NCBI RefSeq assembly: GCF_009602425.1
Contig: NW_022261028.1
Location: forward strand, 61,140-125,139
DNA length: 64,000 bases
Source: Actinia tenebrosa
Taxonomy: Eukaryota; Cnidaria; Anthozoa; Actiniaria; Actiniidae
Direction: 5' to 3'
Each line of letters opens with the position of its first letter. The first letter of the stretch is position 1. Below the pieces are notes generated by a model. It was not told where the DNA came from, did no database searches, and saw only the letters and a program-made list of their open reading frames with translations. Below are positions 33,501 to 45,036 of the stretch, piece after piece. The position numbers and the translations under genes were made by a program.

Positions 33501-34671
33501 TTGCTATCTCGGCTATGCTCAGTATCATGCAATCGTGTTTACAACACGATAACTTATACTATCCGACACTAATTTAACCATACACTTCCCTGGTTGTCTA
33601 CACTATAAATCACTGTATATTCCGACTCTGTACTATACTCTCTAAGTCTTGTAATGTTCGAAGCTTTGACTATACTAATTTTGCTCTGTAAATAATTTTA
33701 CTTTTCCTTGCCGACCCTTCACTTTCGAACTTTATCTTACATTCACGGATTAATATCACTGAGTTTCTCTTACATTCCCATTCAAGAAGTGTTCGAACTA
33801 CACGACGACAGCAGCTGACAGTCTTTCAGTTCTCTGTTAGTTCACAGTGAAATGAAGAATCACTTGTCTTGAGATAAGTACAGATGATGGTTCTTTTAGA
33901 GATCTATTTTTGTCACAAATTTCCTCTCGTTTTGTGACGTGATTATTCTGGTTTGTGGTTGAACAGTCAGAGTGACCAAATACCGGAAGATCATGATACG
34001 GCAAACCACGATTCTCTGTGCTCGGAAAAGTGTGACCACATAGAAAAAGATCACGTTACGGTAAACCACCATTCGAGAATAACGAAGGTCAATATAGACT
34101 ACGTTCCTTTGTGCTCGGAAAAGTGTGACCAAATAGAAAAAGATCACGTTACGGTAAACTACCATTCGAGAATAACGAAGGTCAATATAGACTACGTTCC
34201 TCTGTGCTCGGAAAAGTGTGACCACATAGAAAAAGATCACGTTACGGTAAACCACCATTCGAGAATAATAATGTAGTCTACGTTCCTCAGTGCTCGGAAA
34301 AACGTGGAATTAAAAGCCGGAAGGGAGGAGATAGGAAATATGTGCAAAAGATTCGCAGATGTCATTAGTTTCGGTNCCAGATTCTCGCGGGCACTCCCCA
34401 TACGTGCCCAGAGTCCTCCAGCGTCTTCTTGCTTCGTAGTCAGCGCTCACCAAAACGACCCTGCCCTCGAGATTGCACACATTGGAGATGCGTGCCATCT
34501 ATTATTCCAGTGAACATGGTTCAGGACGCGTGAGAAAGATCTATGGGGAGTTAAAGAGTTATTAGGAAGTAGGTCTCACCTGTGTCTACAACATACAAGC
34601 CAGTTTTGTTTTCTTGGTTGCTGTTGAACGGCCACTTCTTCTGGCACGACCTGGGACGAGCACCCACCCAT
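30504..34671 (-). CDS. RGS protein, RZ-like (RGS17/19/20 type)
   Basis: Seen: four exons in perfect phase, 34671-34580, 33391-33332, 31845-31617 and 30668-30504 (TAA), 181 residues. The RGS box runs from about residue 60 to 178: IFQEFLRTQYGDENLNFWIA, then ARMIYEDYVSTLSPTE, ISLDAKIRAAVDKQM and HIYNLMYRDCFPRFV. The SPTEISLD and IYNLMYRD segments match the RZ subfamily (SPKEVSLD, IYTLMHRD in RGS19/20) better than other RGS types. Known: RGS proteins speed GTP hydrolysis by G-alpha subunits (RZ members act on Gi/Gz) at membranes. The N-terminus is MGGCSS, which fits N-myristoylation plus palmitoylation, and CC at 27-28 is a remnant-like cysteine pair where RZ proteins have a long cysteine string. 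It is convergent with TCEA. Introns carry a minisatellite and several hairpins. Confidence 0.93.
30852..30948. repeat. Near-perfect palindrome, 45-bp arms
   Basis: The arms 30852-30896 and 30903-30948 differ by one inserted base, with a 6-base spacer. The outer end is CAAATACGAGTTGCTGTATT. It lies in the last RGS intron. Confidence 0.85.
31118..31205. repeat. Short foldback element
   Basis: TCTGTGTACAGCGGCTTCTC pairs with GAGAGCGGCTGTATACGGA, with a CCTCCCTCC/GGGAGGAG inner stem. It lies in the last RGS intron. Confidence 0.6.
32068..32237. repeat. TA-flanked hairpin MITE (family B), copy 2
   Basis: About 80 percent alike to 19178-19346 by eye, with the same GCCCACTT-type ends and TA on each side (32066-32067, 32238-32239). 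It interrupts a repeat whose unbroken version is at 13230-13352. It lies in RGS intron 2. Confidence 0.75.
32541..32720. repeat. MITE family A copy
   Basis: Left end AATAGACCTCTTTA, then CATTTCAGACCACGTG, ATATCATTTCTTTGTTTAAA and, inverted, AATCTTATTCTCAAGAGAAT and ACACGTGGTCTG. The right end is missing or diverged. It lies in RGS intron 2. Confidence 0.7.
33953..34300. repeat. 93-bp minisatellite, about 3.5 units
   Basis: GTGCTCGGAAAAGTGTGACC recurs at 34018, 34111 and 34204 (93 bp apart each time), with a last shortened unit starting 34290. Because 93 is a multiple of three, both strands stay open for over 100 codons, but the peptides are repeats and show no domain. It lies in RGS intron 1. 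Confidence 0.9.
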
Positions 34672-37600
34672 TGGCTGAAACGAAATAGACGAGTCTTAGC
34701 TTGGAGCTCAATCACATCACTGAAAGTCGATAATCAATGAAGGGGGTTATAAAGGAGAGGGGAAAACATCTGAAATCCTTTAAACCACGAGAAATGAAAC
34801 AGCCGCCATATTGATTAATCTAACAAGAGAAGCTAATGTAGAATGCTTTGTATAGTCAACTGGACATGGCGGCTGTGATGAAATATGCACCCTTCCATGG
34901 CCAAGAATTTACAAACCTCTTGTAGCTAGTCATAAGTGAATAAGTTCACTACCAAAGGGAGTGCTAGCTAAGAAACGGTAACCGTATTTATTTGAGATTT
35001 TGCTCCCAGGCTGGTGCTTCACAACGTACTCATGGTCCCCTTCAAGGTACATTGCACAAATTTTAAATCAACCCCTTTAAAACCATTCCACAATCAACCC
35101 ATTAAGAAATCATTGCTAAAGGCCAGACACTAAGGTTGGTTACCGCCAGAGTTTCTTCACGTCCTCAGTGGTTCTTCATTACGTCACTCCCTTCGACACG
35201 GTGAAATAATATGAAGAAACCGGACTGCGATATATCTACTTTTAACATTTTAAAATTAAAATTGCTAGAACTACGTTTTCTCATTAAAGCGCGGATGCTG
35301 TTTCTGTTATCTCATTAAAATACCATTCAACTGCTATATATATAATGACAAGAAGCCATTTAAGTGTCTGAGAACTTGAAAATGAAATCCTGGCTTCAAA
35401 AATAGAAATTCAATACGATTATCTAATGAATACGTTCAACATCCCACGTTTTCTTCTACCGCCGGCCTTTAATAATACAATGCAATGGAGGTTTCACAGC
35501 TAGTCCTACTGATCGAGCTGTACTAGCAATCCAATTATTACCAATTATATTTTTACTGCATAAGCCTCTTTTAATTGAGTTGAGATATGATTGCGCATGT
35601 GCAGATATTTTCAACATTTGTGCCAAATTAGGCGATTCTTTGATCCAAGAAAAACCATCTGATATAGTAAACAAATTAAGCATTTGAATCCTTAATACAT
35701 TAATACTGCTCAGAATTTATGGCCTTTTTCCCTACAGGAGTTAAATTTTTATAATCACTTCCGTCTAAAAACAGTTTCGTTCGTGGTTGAAGTGTACTAT
35801 ATCCGTCCCAATGCTTACAGTGCTATAAGTTCGTATTCAGACAGTCAGATATGTTATTTTAATTCATAGCTTATAAGTATAGTTTTACAAGTTAGCCAGT
35901 TGTTTTTCTTTTCTTTCAGTTTTTTCCTTCTTCTTGTTTGTTTTTGTGCATGCATTTGAAAACTCGATAAGAAATCCCAGTATCGCTAAATCGCATTTCA
36001 ATCTTGCTATATCTTTAGTCGCGCCATTATTTTCTTATGATTCGGTTTCAATTAGTCCCACGTTTTACTAAATATAGAGATTCGTTTCGTAAGTTATATA
36101 TAAGCGGCTGAGAATGTTTCTCTGCTTTGCCAAACAAAAACTTTTGACTAGGTTCAAAAACCATAAATACAAGATCAACAATTATCAGGAAGAAAAGGTG
36201 TTCAACTTACCTAGCTAGGCTGTAGACGATTGTTTAGTCCTTGAAAAAAAGTCGCAAAACTTCGAATTTTTGAAAGCGCTATCAAATCAGTGTGAAGCAG
36301 GGATTTTTTTTATTTATTCAAAAATACATTTAGAATAGTTAAATTATTATTTATTCTACTTGGCACCTTATTTTATCTCGGCAAATGATTAGAATTGAAA
36401 AGTAGATGGTCAGAGACAGAAGAATTTATTTCATTCAACAACAGACCATCGAGATTTACTTCAACTGAGATTACCACTATTCTATTTCCATGCAAAGAAA
36501 AATTCATGCAAATCCCTAGGCAAACAAAGTTGCTTTCCTTCATTATAAACTGCCACCAAACTCATTATTCAGAGCCTAAGCTTTGTCATAAATGTTTAAT
36601 GGAAAATATATTCCTGACATGTAAGTTAGAAGGCATCGAAAAGCGCGCTCGGTCCGATCTGCTGAAAATGCCTCCCAAAAGGCATTATATTCGGGTAACT
36701 TGTAAGTTAACCAATAAAATAAAGCTGATGACTAACTTCGAGCAATGAAGAAAATATAGCAAGGGACTCTAAGAAGAGTCGTATTTTTAATCTACGGACT
36801 TGCTTTGTAAACACTATTTGTAGTTTATCTGCAGCTAGGCGACAGTCTTCCTCTAAATTCAAACAAACCACGAGATTTAGGAATCTTAAACCCTCGTTAG
36901 AACCACGAGTTGACTTTCATTCGTTTTTAACGTCGAACAAACTGAAAAACACTTCGTTTTCTTAAGCGTATTTTTAAACATTGTGCAACTGTTTGCTCAA
37001 TTCTGTCGTCCTCTTGAGCCGGTGAGAAGGCTCAGTTCTGTGTTTTTCATTCATTGATTCATTCACGTTTTTCATTTCAATAACATTACATCCAACCACC
37101 CTACTCGGAGATTTTGGGAGTTCAAAATGGTGTTGTTGATTAAGTAAGATAATTGTTGGATACAATCTAAAAATTAAAACTAAAAGCTGCCTAGTTTCGC
37201 CATCGATAAGCAAGAAAACTATTTCAAATTTATAAGGCTCTCATTGCGACCTTGTATGTGTATCAATGAACTTTCCCCGCTTTAGATTTTACCACAATAT
37301 TATAAAAAAATGTTATTATCAAATAAGACGACTTCAAATCCATCGCTAAAGTCTATTCGCAATAATAAGGAATATATATATATATATCTTTCGTTGTACG
37401 CTTTCGATTTCAGTAATGCAATCAACTCGATCAACGGACGAATCATTTTTAGTACAACATTGATCTAGAATGGAGTAAAAAAGATATGTCGTTTCCGTCT
37501 CAAAACGAATCAGTCAATCTATTAAAAAAAACTTAGAACTGTTATGACCCTTAAGATAGATGAAAGCCTTGAAGGTATAAAATGTACATCTATTTACAGA

Positions 37601-40600
37601 ATAAGATAACGTTCTATACAGACCTTGAATTTTCGCCTGTCCTAGACGAGTATCATTCCATTTGCGCGTTGTATGTTCACTATGTCCCTTAATCCATTCC
37701 TTCTGAACCCAGATATATTCCTAGGGGAAACTCAACTACCCCTACAGTCTTCCTTTTTCGAAGCCTTTATTGAACTTTCGACATCTGTGCCAGCGAAATG
37801 GTATCTCAGAAAAGTACCACAGTGTACGAACCAGCACAACCTCGTTCGCATGAACAGGAAGACAGTTATACACATCACCAAAGCGTTTCCATGACGACCC
37901 TAGAGTTGTGGAGTTTTTATATTTCAAATGCAAAATACAGCGAAATAAAAGGACAAAAATAGGTGTGGATTTATCAGGAACCATTAAGAATCTGCCAAAG
38001 GGTTATTTAAAAAGCAATAATTTCATTCAAATTAAACGTTGGATTGGAATTTCAAGTTTTGCAAATATCAATAACGCATTGAAGGCCTAATTTTTTTGAA
38101 TTTCCATATTCATTTTGCAGACGCGATGTCAGGAAATATTGAATTGAAATAAATATTAATAGAGTTCTCCGTTAAAACGCTCGTCGTTAGTTCATCCAAA
38201 AGAGACTAATTTCAGTATTAAAAAGAAAATGCTTTTTTGTGTGTGTGAAAATAAGTTATATATAGGACAAGATAAATTTATATAAGTAAAAAGGTTTCAA
38301 ATGAGAATGACTCGCTGGCGCAGCTGCTAAAAGCCCCGTCATTTGAATGTCAAACACCGACTTCACCGTCCTGTTGCCATAACAACCTTCAAAAAACTTC
38401 ATTTTTCACACAGCCTTTTCATGTAATTATTTCATATCAATTTAGGCCGCATAATTATATAAAGAAAAACAATATATATAGTCTTTTTGTTGTAGTGTTG
38501 TATTGCGCAAAATAAAGATCTCGATATATTCGCCATCGTTCGTTGCCAATCACAACTGAATACTTATGGATATTTATAGACAAATATTGTTGTTTGCCGA
38601 AGCAGTCATGTTATTTATTTATTTATTTTATTTAAAAGCTCAAAGATAAATTTCAATTCCATCAAGATGTCATTAAAACAACCTCGGCACAACACATGAC
38701 AAAAGAAGCAAGCAATGACTCTTGAGTGATAGTTGGAGTATAACTGTTTTTCAATAATAGAAAAATTACCCAAATCGTTTTAAGTAATTGATTTTTAGAT
38801 TTACTTACAGAGTCTATATTTTCATGTCCTCGGCATGACTAGAAACCTCACATACAAGTTTATTACGGTAGGAGTGTGAATCCGGCGCTCTGTATACAAT
38901 CCACTGACTGGATGAATATGCAGTGATTTTCTTAGCCTTAGCTTACATACAGCTGCAGCTTTCGTTAAAATTTCAGTGGCAATATATACCCAGGATCAGT
39001 CAGTGCGTCAGTCTGTAGAATGTAACTTTTTGGGTTTTCAGAACCGAAGGAAAAGATTTTGCTTTAATCGTTATACATGTACTGCTCCAACGCAAAGTGT
39101 TCTATGAGAAACAAGTACGAAAACTAAAAAATTTAGGTACTGAATTCACAGAATTGAATCAACTCCGCTTTTTACATTTTTAACTAAACTGAAACTTAAC
39201 TATAGAATTGTTTTTTTTTTTAAACTTTTAAATTAAATTAGCGTTATGGAAACTGAAGGTACTTCAAAACCCAAATATTTAAAAAATGAACAAATAATGC
39301 TATAATACTTCCTACTAAGAGGAATTATTACAAAGATCCTGTTAACTCTCTATATTGATATCACAAGATCTTATGTTGACTTTCCTTCTATGCTATTTTA
39401 CATCGAAGAGATTACGAAATAGAAAACTAAATATTTTTTCCCCAGACATGATATTGATCTTACTGGTGAAAAATCATCTTTACTCGTAGGGACACAATCT
39501 TCATTACTTCGACTTTGTATTCACTGGCTCGTTAATTAAAAAATGGAAATTGAATTTTCGATTGTATCTACTTCTACCTAATAGGACTATATTTCAATCG
39601 TACGTTATTTCTTTACCTTTTGATTGGGGATTTCCTAATCTTCGAACTCTATCATCGGCTCGGCGCTGCTGTCTTTAGTAACGATCAATGTTTCTCTTGG
39701 AAACGGAGTCATTAGCAGTAAGTGAAACAGAAGGACCGAGAAATGATAAAGAATAGTGTTGACAAGGCTTGATAGCATGTCAAATTAACAAAGGCAGTGT
39801 CTCTTAGGAGAAATATGATTTCAGTCTGAAGAGACAAGAAAAAAGGAATGACACTTTTATAGACCCTCAAGAAATAATTAATGCCCAATAATGATAATAA
39901 TAAACCGGGTGTAAGCTTTCTCATGACTGAAGCATTCTTCGGAACATCTTCATTCACAGCTTGTCCTCCAGGCCGGACAGAAATTCGTTTTGAAATATCA
40001 TCTTTTGTCTGGGAAACAATCTCCAAGAACTTGCTGTCAAAAAGTTAATTGACTTTTTTTGTTTTGTAGATTTTGACCATAATATCTTGACTGCGTTTGA
40101 AAATATAAACCAATATCGTTTCCAGAGACCACGTTCCTCTTGGTCAGCACCGAGAAACTCGTTGCTTAGTGATGACCAAGAGGAATGGGCTCTGGGTACG
40201 ACATTGAATGCAATCCCCCTCACTGACCAATCACAGTTAAGTTATTTCATTAATAGAGCTGAAGAAGGGTAGGGAGGGGAGGCAGAGGTTAGTTTTCTAC
40301 TACAGTAAAAAAATAAGAAACCACAATCTAAGAACCTGTCAGGCTGAAAGTTTCATTTTAAGCACCCTTCACATAAGAACCATTTCAGGCTGAAATCTCA
40401 AAGTAGGTTCATAATTTCCAAATATAAACGGTCAATCTGTTTTATTTTCTTGTAAATAATAAAATACATATAATAAAATAGCATGAAAATGTGTGAAATC
40501 TTTAATGTACAAAATGCCACGCCCACCAATACAAGCACTCTTTTTCTTACCAAAAATTAAGAACCCATTTAAAAACCTAGATAGCCTGATTTCAAGTTAA

Positions 40601-41320
40601 GCATCATTTATATAAGAACCTGTTGAGGCTGACTTGGAAAAATCTAGGTTCTTATACGTAGGTTTTACTCCATTTCGGTAAATTTTTATATGATTTACTT
40701 TTAAGTTTGTAACTGAATCTTTTTTCAATTACTAAGGTTTTCAGAGTTCTACTTTGTGCTCGATTAACGACATTTCGTTTTTATTCATTCAGCACGGTGT
40801 ACCGGTGGAGAGGGGGAAGGGGTGGGGGATAAGGTGGGGAATCTGCTGGTTCTTGATACGTACCTATAACCATTTGAAAAAAAACCCGTTAAGTAATAAA
40901 CCCAGGTCTAGGTCGGTGAATACTACTAAATACAATTTTGCTTTTTCAATGAAATGTTTTCAGCTTTTATCGCGAAAAATAGGATGAATTTAATGAAAGC
41001 CAAATGATAAAGGGGACCCAAGTGTAATAGTTTCTAACATAGTTGGTAACAATGGAATCTGTTGGACAACGTTTCTTCAGAATTTTTAAGGTAGTTTTTT
41101 ATTTTAGAAGAAACTGAATGACGAGCTTTTATGACAATTTGCTCAGAAAAAGTTTGTTGTAAGGCCAATTAATCCCACGATGCACCACACGCTCGCAGTT
41201 CAAGTCCACGTGATGATATGGTACAATTCTAAATATTCATAGTCAGCTGATATCAATAAATACCAAAAACGACCTGCCGGATTACTCATTGAATGACGCT
41301 TTTTGTTAATTCAGAACTCC
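34672..41320. other. Long unassigned AT-rich stretch
   Basis: Begins with the RGS promoter/5' UTR side. I see no gene that I can name in about 6.6 kb, apart from a possible exon pair at 39635-40036. Short repeats include a foldback at about 40125-40205 (GTTCCTCTTGGTCAGCACC with its complement) and related AAGAACCTG-type segments at 40330-40420 and 40540-40670. The stretch could hold distal enhancers or a lncRNA; nothing in it shows this directly. Confidence 0.4.
39635..40036 (-). other. Possible coding exon(s), unassigned
   Basis: After an acceptor-like TTTTTGACAG, 40036-39914 reads KFLEIVSQTKDDISKRISVR and on to VMRKLTP without stops, with a charged, protein-like composition. A second small frame, 39778-39635, reads a hydrophobic stretch then TKDSSAEPMIEFED-stop. 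Their phases do not join with any good donor that I can see, and no upstream exon was found. Could be chance. Confidence 0.2.
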
Positions 41321-41328
41321 TATATAAA
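41321..41328 (+). promoter_or_regulatory. TATA box before the microprotein ORF
   Basis: TATATAAA 125 bp before the ATG at 41453, with a CRE-like TGACGTAA at about 41358. Between it and the ATG, ATGTGA (41407-41412) is a start codon followed at once by a stop, the shortest possible upstream ORF. Confidence 0.4.
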
Positions 41329-41452
41329 GTTTATTAAAAGATAATCATTTTATTACTGACGTAATTTCTTTTCATTAGCGTTGTTCAGTCAAGCCTCAGC
41401 TAGTGCATGTGATAGGAACTTGGAGTAAAATTTGAATCAGGATCGCAAAGGG

Positions 41453-41605
41453 ATGACTGCAGGAGCGGCGACTGTTGTTTTTGTAGCTTTTGTCATTGGA
41501 CTCGTCGGAGTGTTGGCGTTTTTTCAAGCATATTATATTGGAAAGTGTTTCAAGGCTGGACAACCTCAGGAAAACGGACCTCAAATGACCGATTGTATTG
41601 TATGA
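41453..41605 (+). CDS. Candidate 50-residue single-pass membrane microprotein
   Basis: Seen: one uninterrupted frame, ATG 41453 to TGA 41603-41605. Residues 6-28 (ATVVFVAFVIGLVGVLAFFQ and on) form one hydrophobic segment with a GxxxG-like GLVGV core. A basic IGKCFKAG stretch follows, then a polar tail ending DCIV. Positive residues after the segment suggest an outside-in orientation with a cytosolic C-terminus (inference). A TATA box and CRE-like site lie upstream, and AATAAA at 42230-42235 lies downstream, which fits a single-exon gene. I do not recognise the family. The frame is short enough to arise by chance, but the composition is much more protein-like than the surrounding AT-rich DNA. 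Confidence 0.45.
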   Translation: MTAGAATVVFVAFVIGLVGVLAFFQAYYIGKCFKAGQPQENGPQMTDCIV

Positions 41606-42849
41606 TGCATGCTTACGGGTTGGCAAGATACCCTTTGCAACGACGACAAACTATTAAACTGATAGCTGATGGAAAAAATCGATCGGCATTTTAGCTGCTC
41701 GTAATGAGGAAAAACTACCACTTTTTTTCTGGGATACAAAGCAATTTGGGTGTGCTTACAAACATGGCATTAATAATTGGATGATATAGCGACAAGCCCA
41801 GCAAAATATTTGGCGGCTCTGGGTCGTCAACCTATAATTTCCTGAGACTGTAGACACAACTAATGATTTTCATGGGCCTTAAATTGAAAATTCTACATAC
41901 GATAGATTATATCGGCGTTTATTTGTGAGGCGATTTTTGAGTTATTCATAAGTATCTTGATTACTGAGCTAGCTCGAAAAAATTAACTCTCGACACCACC
42001 TGCCGATCTCAAGTCTTTTTTAAACTGGAAACTAATTTGAAAAAAGGTAAAACTTGATTATTCTGCTCAGTTGAGTACCACGATTGTCGATAGAAAATAT
42101 AGCTTTTTTCCTATTAATCTCATCATCTCAATTGCAACCTTCACCTGTTCTTCTAACCGCAAAATTCAGTATTGCTAATTTTCCCCATGTATCTTAAGTG
42201 TGTAGCGGAGGAAAATGACCCTAGACAAATAAAATAGATAATCTGGAATGAAAAACAAAAATCCCCCGACACATAGATAATCTGAACTGATGGTTTAACA
42301 GAAGAATTTCGCTTGTCATACCCAAGAACACAATTTCTTCAATTTCCGTTCTAATCTTTTTAATTTAAGGATCCATAGTTTCTAGAGGACTGACTTGTTT
42401 AATTGAGATGTTTTGGCAATAATTTTCCCACCTGCTGAAAGCAACAAAATATTACCATAAACAATAGTTAATCCGGCTTTCACACCATCACTGCCCGCCG
42501 CAGCTGGTGAAGGAATAACATAAGCAAGAAATAAAATACGACATCCTGGCCCTACTCAGACCCAAGTTCGATATTTTTTTAAATTCAGACTTAATTGCGA
42601 GTCTTTAGTCGTATGGTACTTTATGTATATGGTACAAACACGTGGATCTCCAATGCAAATACATATAGTTAGTAAAACTAAAAAAATGTACAGTGTATAC
42701 AACGTTCCTACCTTTCGACAATAATAAGAACATTTTGGTAGAAACTCTATTCAGTTTACTACTTAACAACAATAAATTTATTCTGGAGAGCCTGGATACT
42801 GTGCTAAAATTTTGATATCTCAAACATGGTTGTAAATGGAATAGACCCA

Positions 42850-43066
42850 TTTCTCAAGGTTGCGTGCGCATCCAAATTTATGGAACTTGACGTCAACGAA
42901 ACCAGAACATGAGTATTATCAGGCATTGCTAAGAATATTTTTCGATAAGAGTTCATAAAGCTGACTTTCTCCTCTTTAAATGTAAAACTGTCTTCTCAAT
43001 TTTACTGAATTTGCGTTTTTCAGTTTTGTGGCCCTTCAAGTTGGATGCGCACGCAACCTTGAGAAA
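42850..43066. repeat. Foldback MITE with 24-bp inverted ends
   Basis: TCTCAAGGTTGCGTGCGCAT and four more bases at 42852-42875 are exactly complemented at 43041-43064. Confidence 0.7.
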
Positions 43067-44890
43067 ACGGTGTATTCTTTCCAACACGCTTTTCAATGTG
43101 TTATTGAGCCATAAAAATTGTAAAATCAGCTTTATTAAGAGCTTTTTATTTACTATTGATATTGCTTTAGTTTCAACGAGACTTAAATGTTTTTTAGCTT
43201 AAACTTTCTTCTATGTCATGTGTTATAATAATAATAATAATAATGATAAAAATTAAATCTTTAAATACATTTAAATTTTGAATTTAAATTTAATACATGA
43301 TATTTAATATATAATACTGTATGTCTATTCATTTAGTCGTTTGCCGAAGAAAAAAATGTATATATAAATAAAGTTTAAATCCCCAACAGTTTTCTTGCCT
43401 GTGTGTATGAGTCATTAATTCGTCTGTATAAGATCGAGTTTACGTCGTACGGCGGCATCTCTGCTTAAATTAACATGAAATGGCTATTCTACATGAAAGA
43501 CCCTTTTTGCATTGTTGATCGTGTACTATGCATTCTGGCCTTTAATGAACAAATTCTTTTGGGACTTAGAAAGAAAAAAATATTTTCGTATACGCTCGTC
43601 AACTTCAAGCATGATACACTTAAGATTAAAAAGACGGATACTCACCTTTCAAATGCGGTCGTCGACTTGAGTGTTTAAAAATTCTAGCTTCACTTCCAGC
43701 TGAAACTACCGCCACAATTTAGCAACCTAGCTATGATTAAATCCCATAAGATAAGTCAGGGATAAGCCTTGAGATTTTAAATCGAAGTTACAGTGTATAA
43801 GGCGGAATAGAGCGAGGAAAAATGATGATGCATTCCTTACAGTAGCTGTACGTGATAAGATCGTGATGCTTTAGAGCAATAAAAGAGTGAAATGATACAT
43901 TTTCTCAGACCAACTGCCGCCCATGTCATCGCTTCATCGAGAGATGCTTTATATATCATACTTCAACGATCTAATTTAGCCCTTGAATTGCCCTTCGCAA
44001 TTAACTCTAATCATTGGTAAACTAAAAATATTCTTTTGACGTAAAGAGGTTTAATTAGTGTATTCTATTCCCACTTTAGTTCAGTGCCGGCAATATTTTG
44101 TCATTTTCATTTTCTTGTTGTTCTTTTTCCTCTATTTGTTTTTTAAATCATCGAATAACCTCGACAAGTTTTAACAGATTAGAAAGAACAGTTTGAGAAA
44201 TGTTAATGACATAGGTTGAATCTTAATTGACCTACGAACCGACCGGCATGAATGATTTATACAGCGCTTAGTGGCGGAACGTAGGGTTTTAGGATAACGA
44301 AACGGTAACGTAATAAAAATACTAACTTAATTCTAGTGTGTTTTATATAATTGCTTATTAAAGCCGTGGTTAGACCGGCTTGTTACACCATAGTTAACTA
44401 TGGTTACACACGCTAATTGCAATCGCTGGTTTCGATGCTCTTCTAGATCGATACATTTGTTTGCTGTATTTATCCTTTTCTAACTTTGTTCGTGTAAATA
44501 AAAAATCATATTGGTGTAACTTGAAAATAAGTAAATATACAGGCAAAAATTTGGCATTTTTAACGAAAATTCCGTGGCGTATTTTCTCTTATTAATTTGA
44601 ACGTTGTATATTCTTTGGCTCACAATCTTATTGGGGTAATGAGCGGTTTTAATCATCTAAAAATCAGCCTGGGCGGGGACAAACCCGGTTCGTATATGCA
44701 AGTGCCGCGATAACAGTTTGCAACCCCCCCCCCCTCCCCTCCCCGTGTGCGATAAAGAAAGTTCAAAATCTAGGCATAACTAAATCCGTGCAAAAATTGC
44801 CTCTTTTTTTCAACAAGCCTCATAACCATACTTTCCAATTAAAACAATTTCTGGATACGCCTATGAGAATATCACCGAATTAATTGCCTA

Positions 44891-45036
44891 TGGCGACCAA
44901 TTTGAATAACTATTGTTCTGCACTGACTAGTGACTGACTAGCCTCTTCAATATAATAGAAACGTTTTCACGTGTATGAGAGGCTATAGTCAGTCGTAAGT
45001 CAGTGCAATACAATTGTTATTCAAATTGTTCGCCAC
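44891..45036. repeat. Foldback MITE, about 55-bp arms
   Basis: TGGCGACCAATTTGAATAAC, then GCACTGACTAGTGACTGACTA, is complemented by the right arm ending GTTATTCAAATTGTTCGCCA, with a few mismatches. Confidence 0.7.

Noticed and set aside
33896-34276. Repeat-protein genes on both strands
   Set aside because: They are the two translations of a 93-bp minisatellite inside an RGS intron, with no start context or domain.
36395-36748. 117-codon plus-strand ORF
   Set aside because: Low-complexity AT-rich codons, no domain, no splice or promoter support; could be chance in a long AT-rich stretch.
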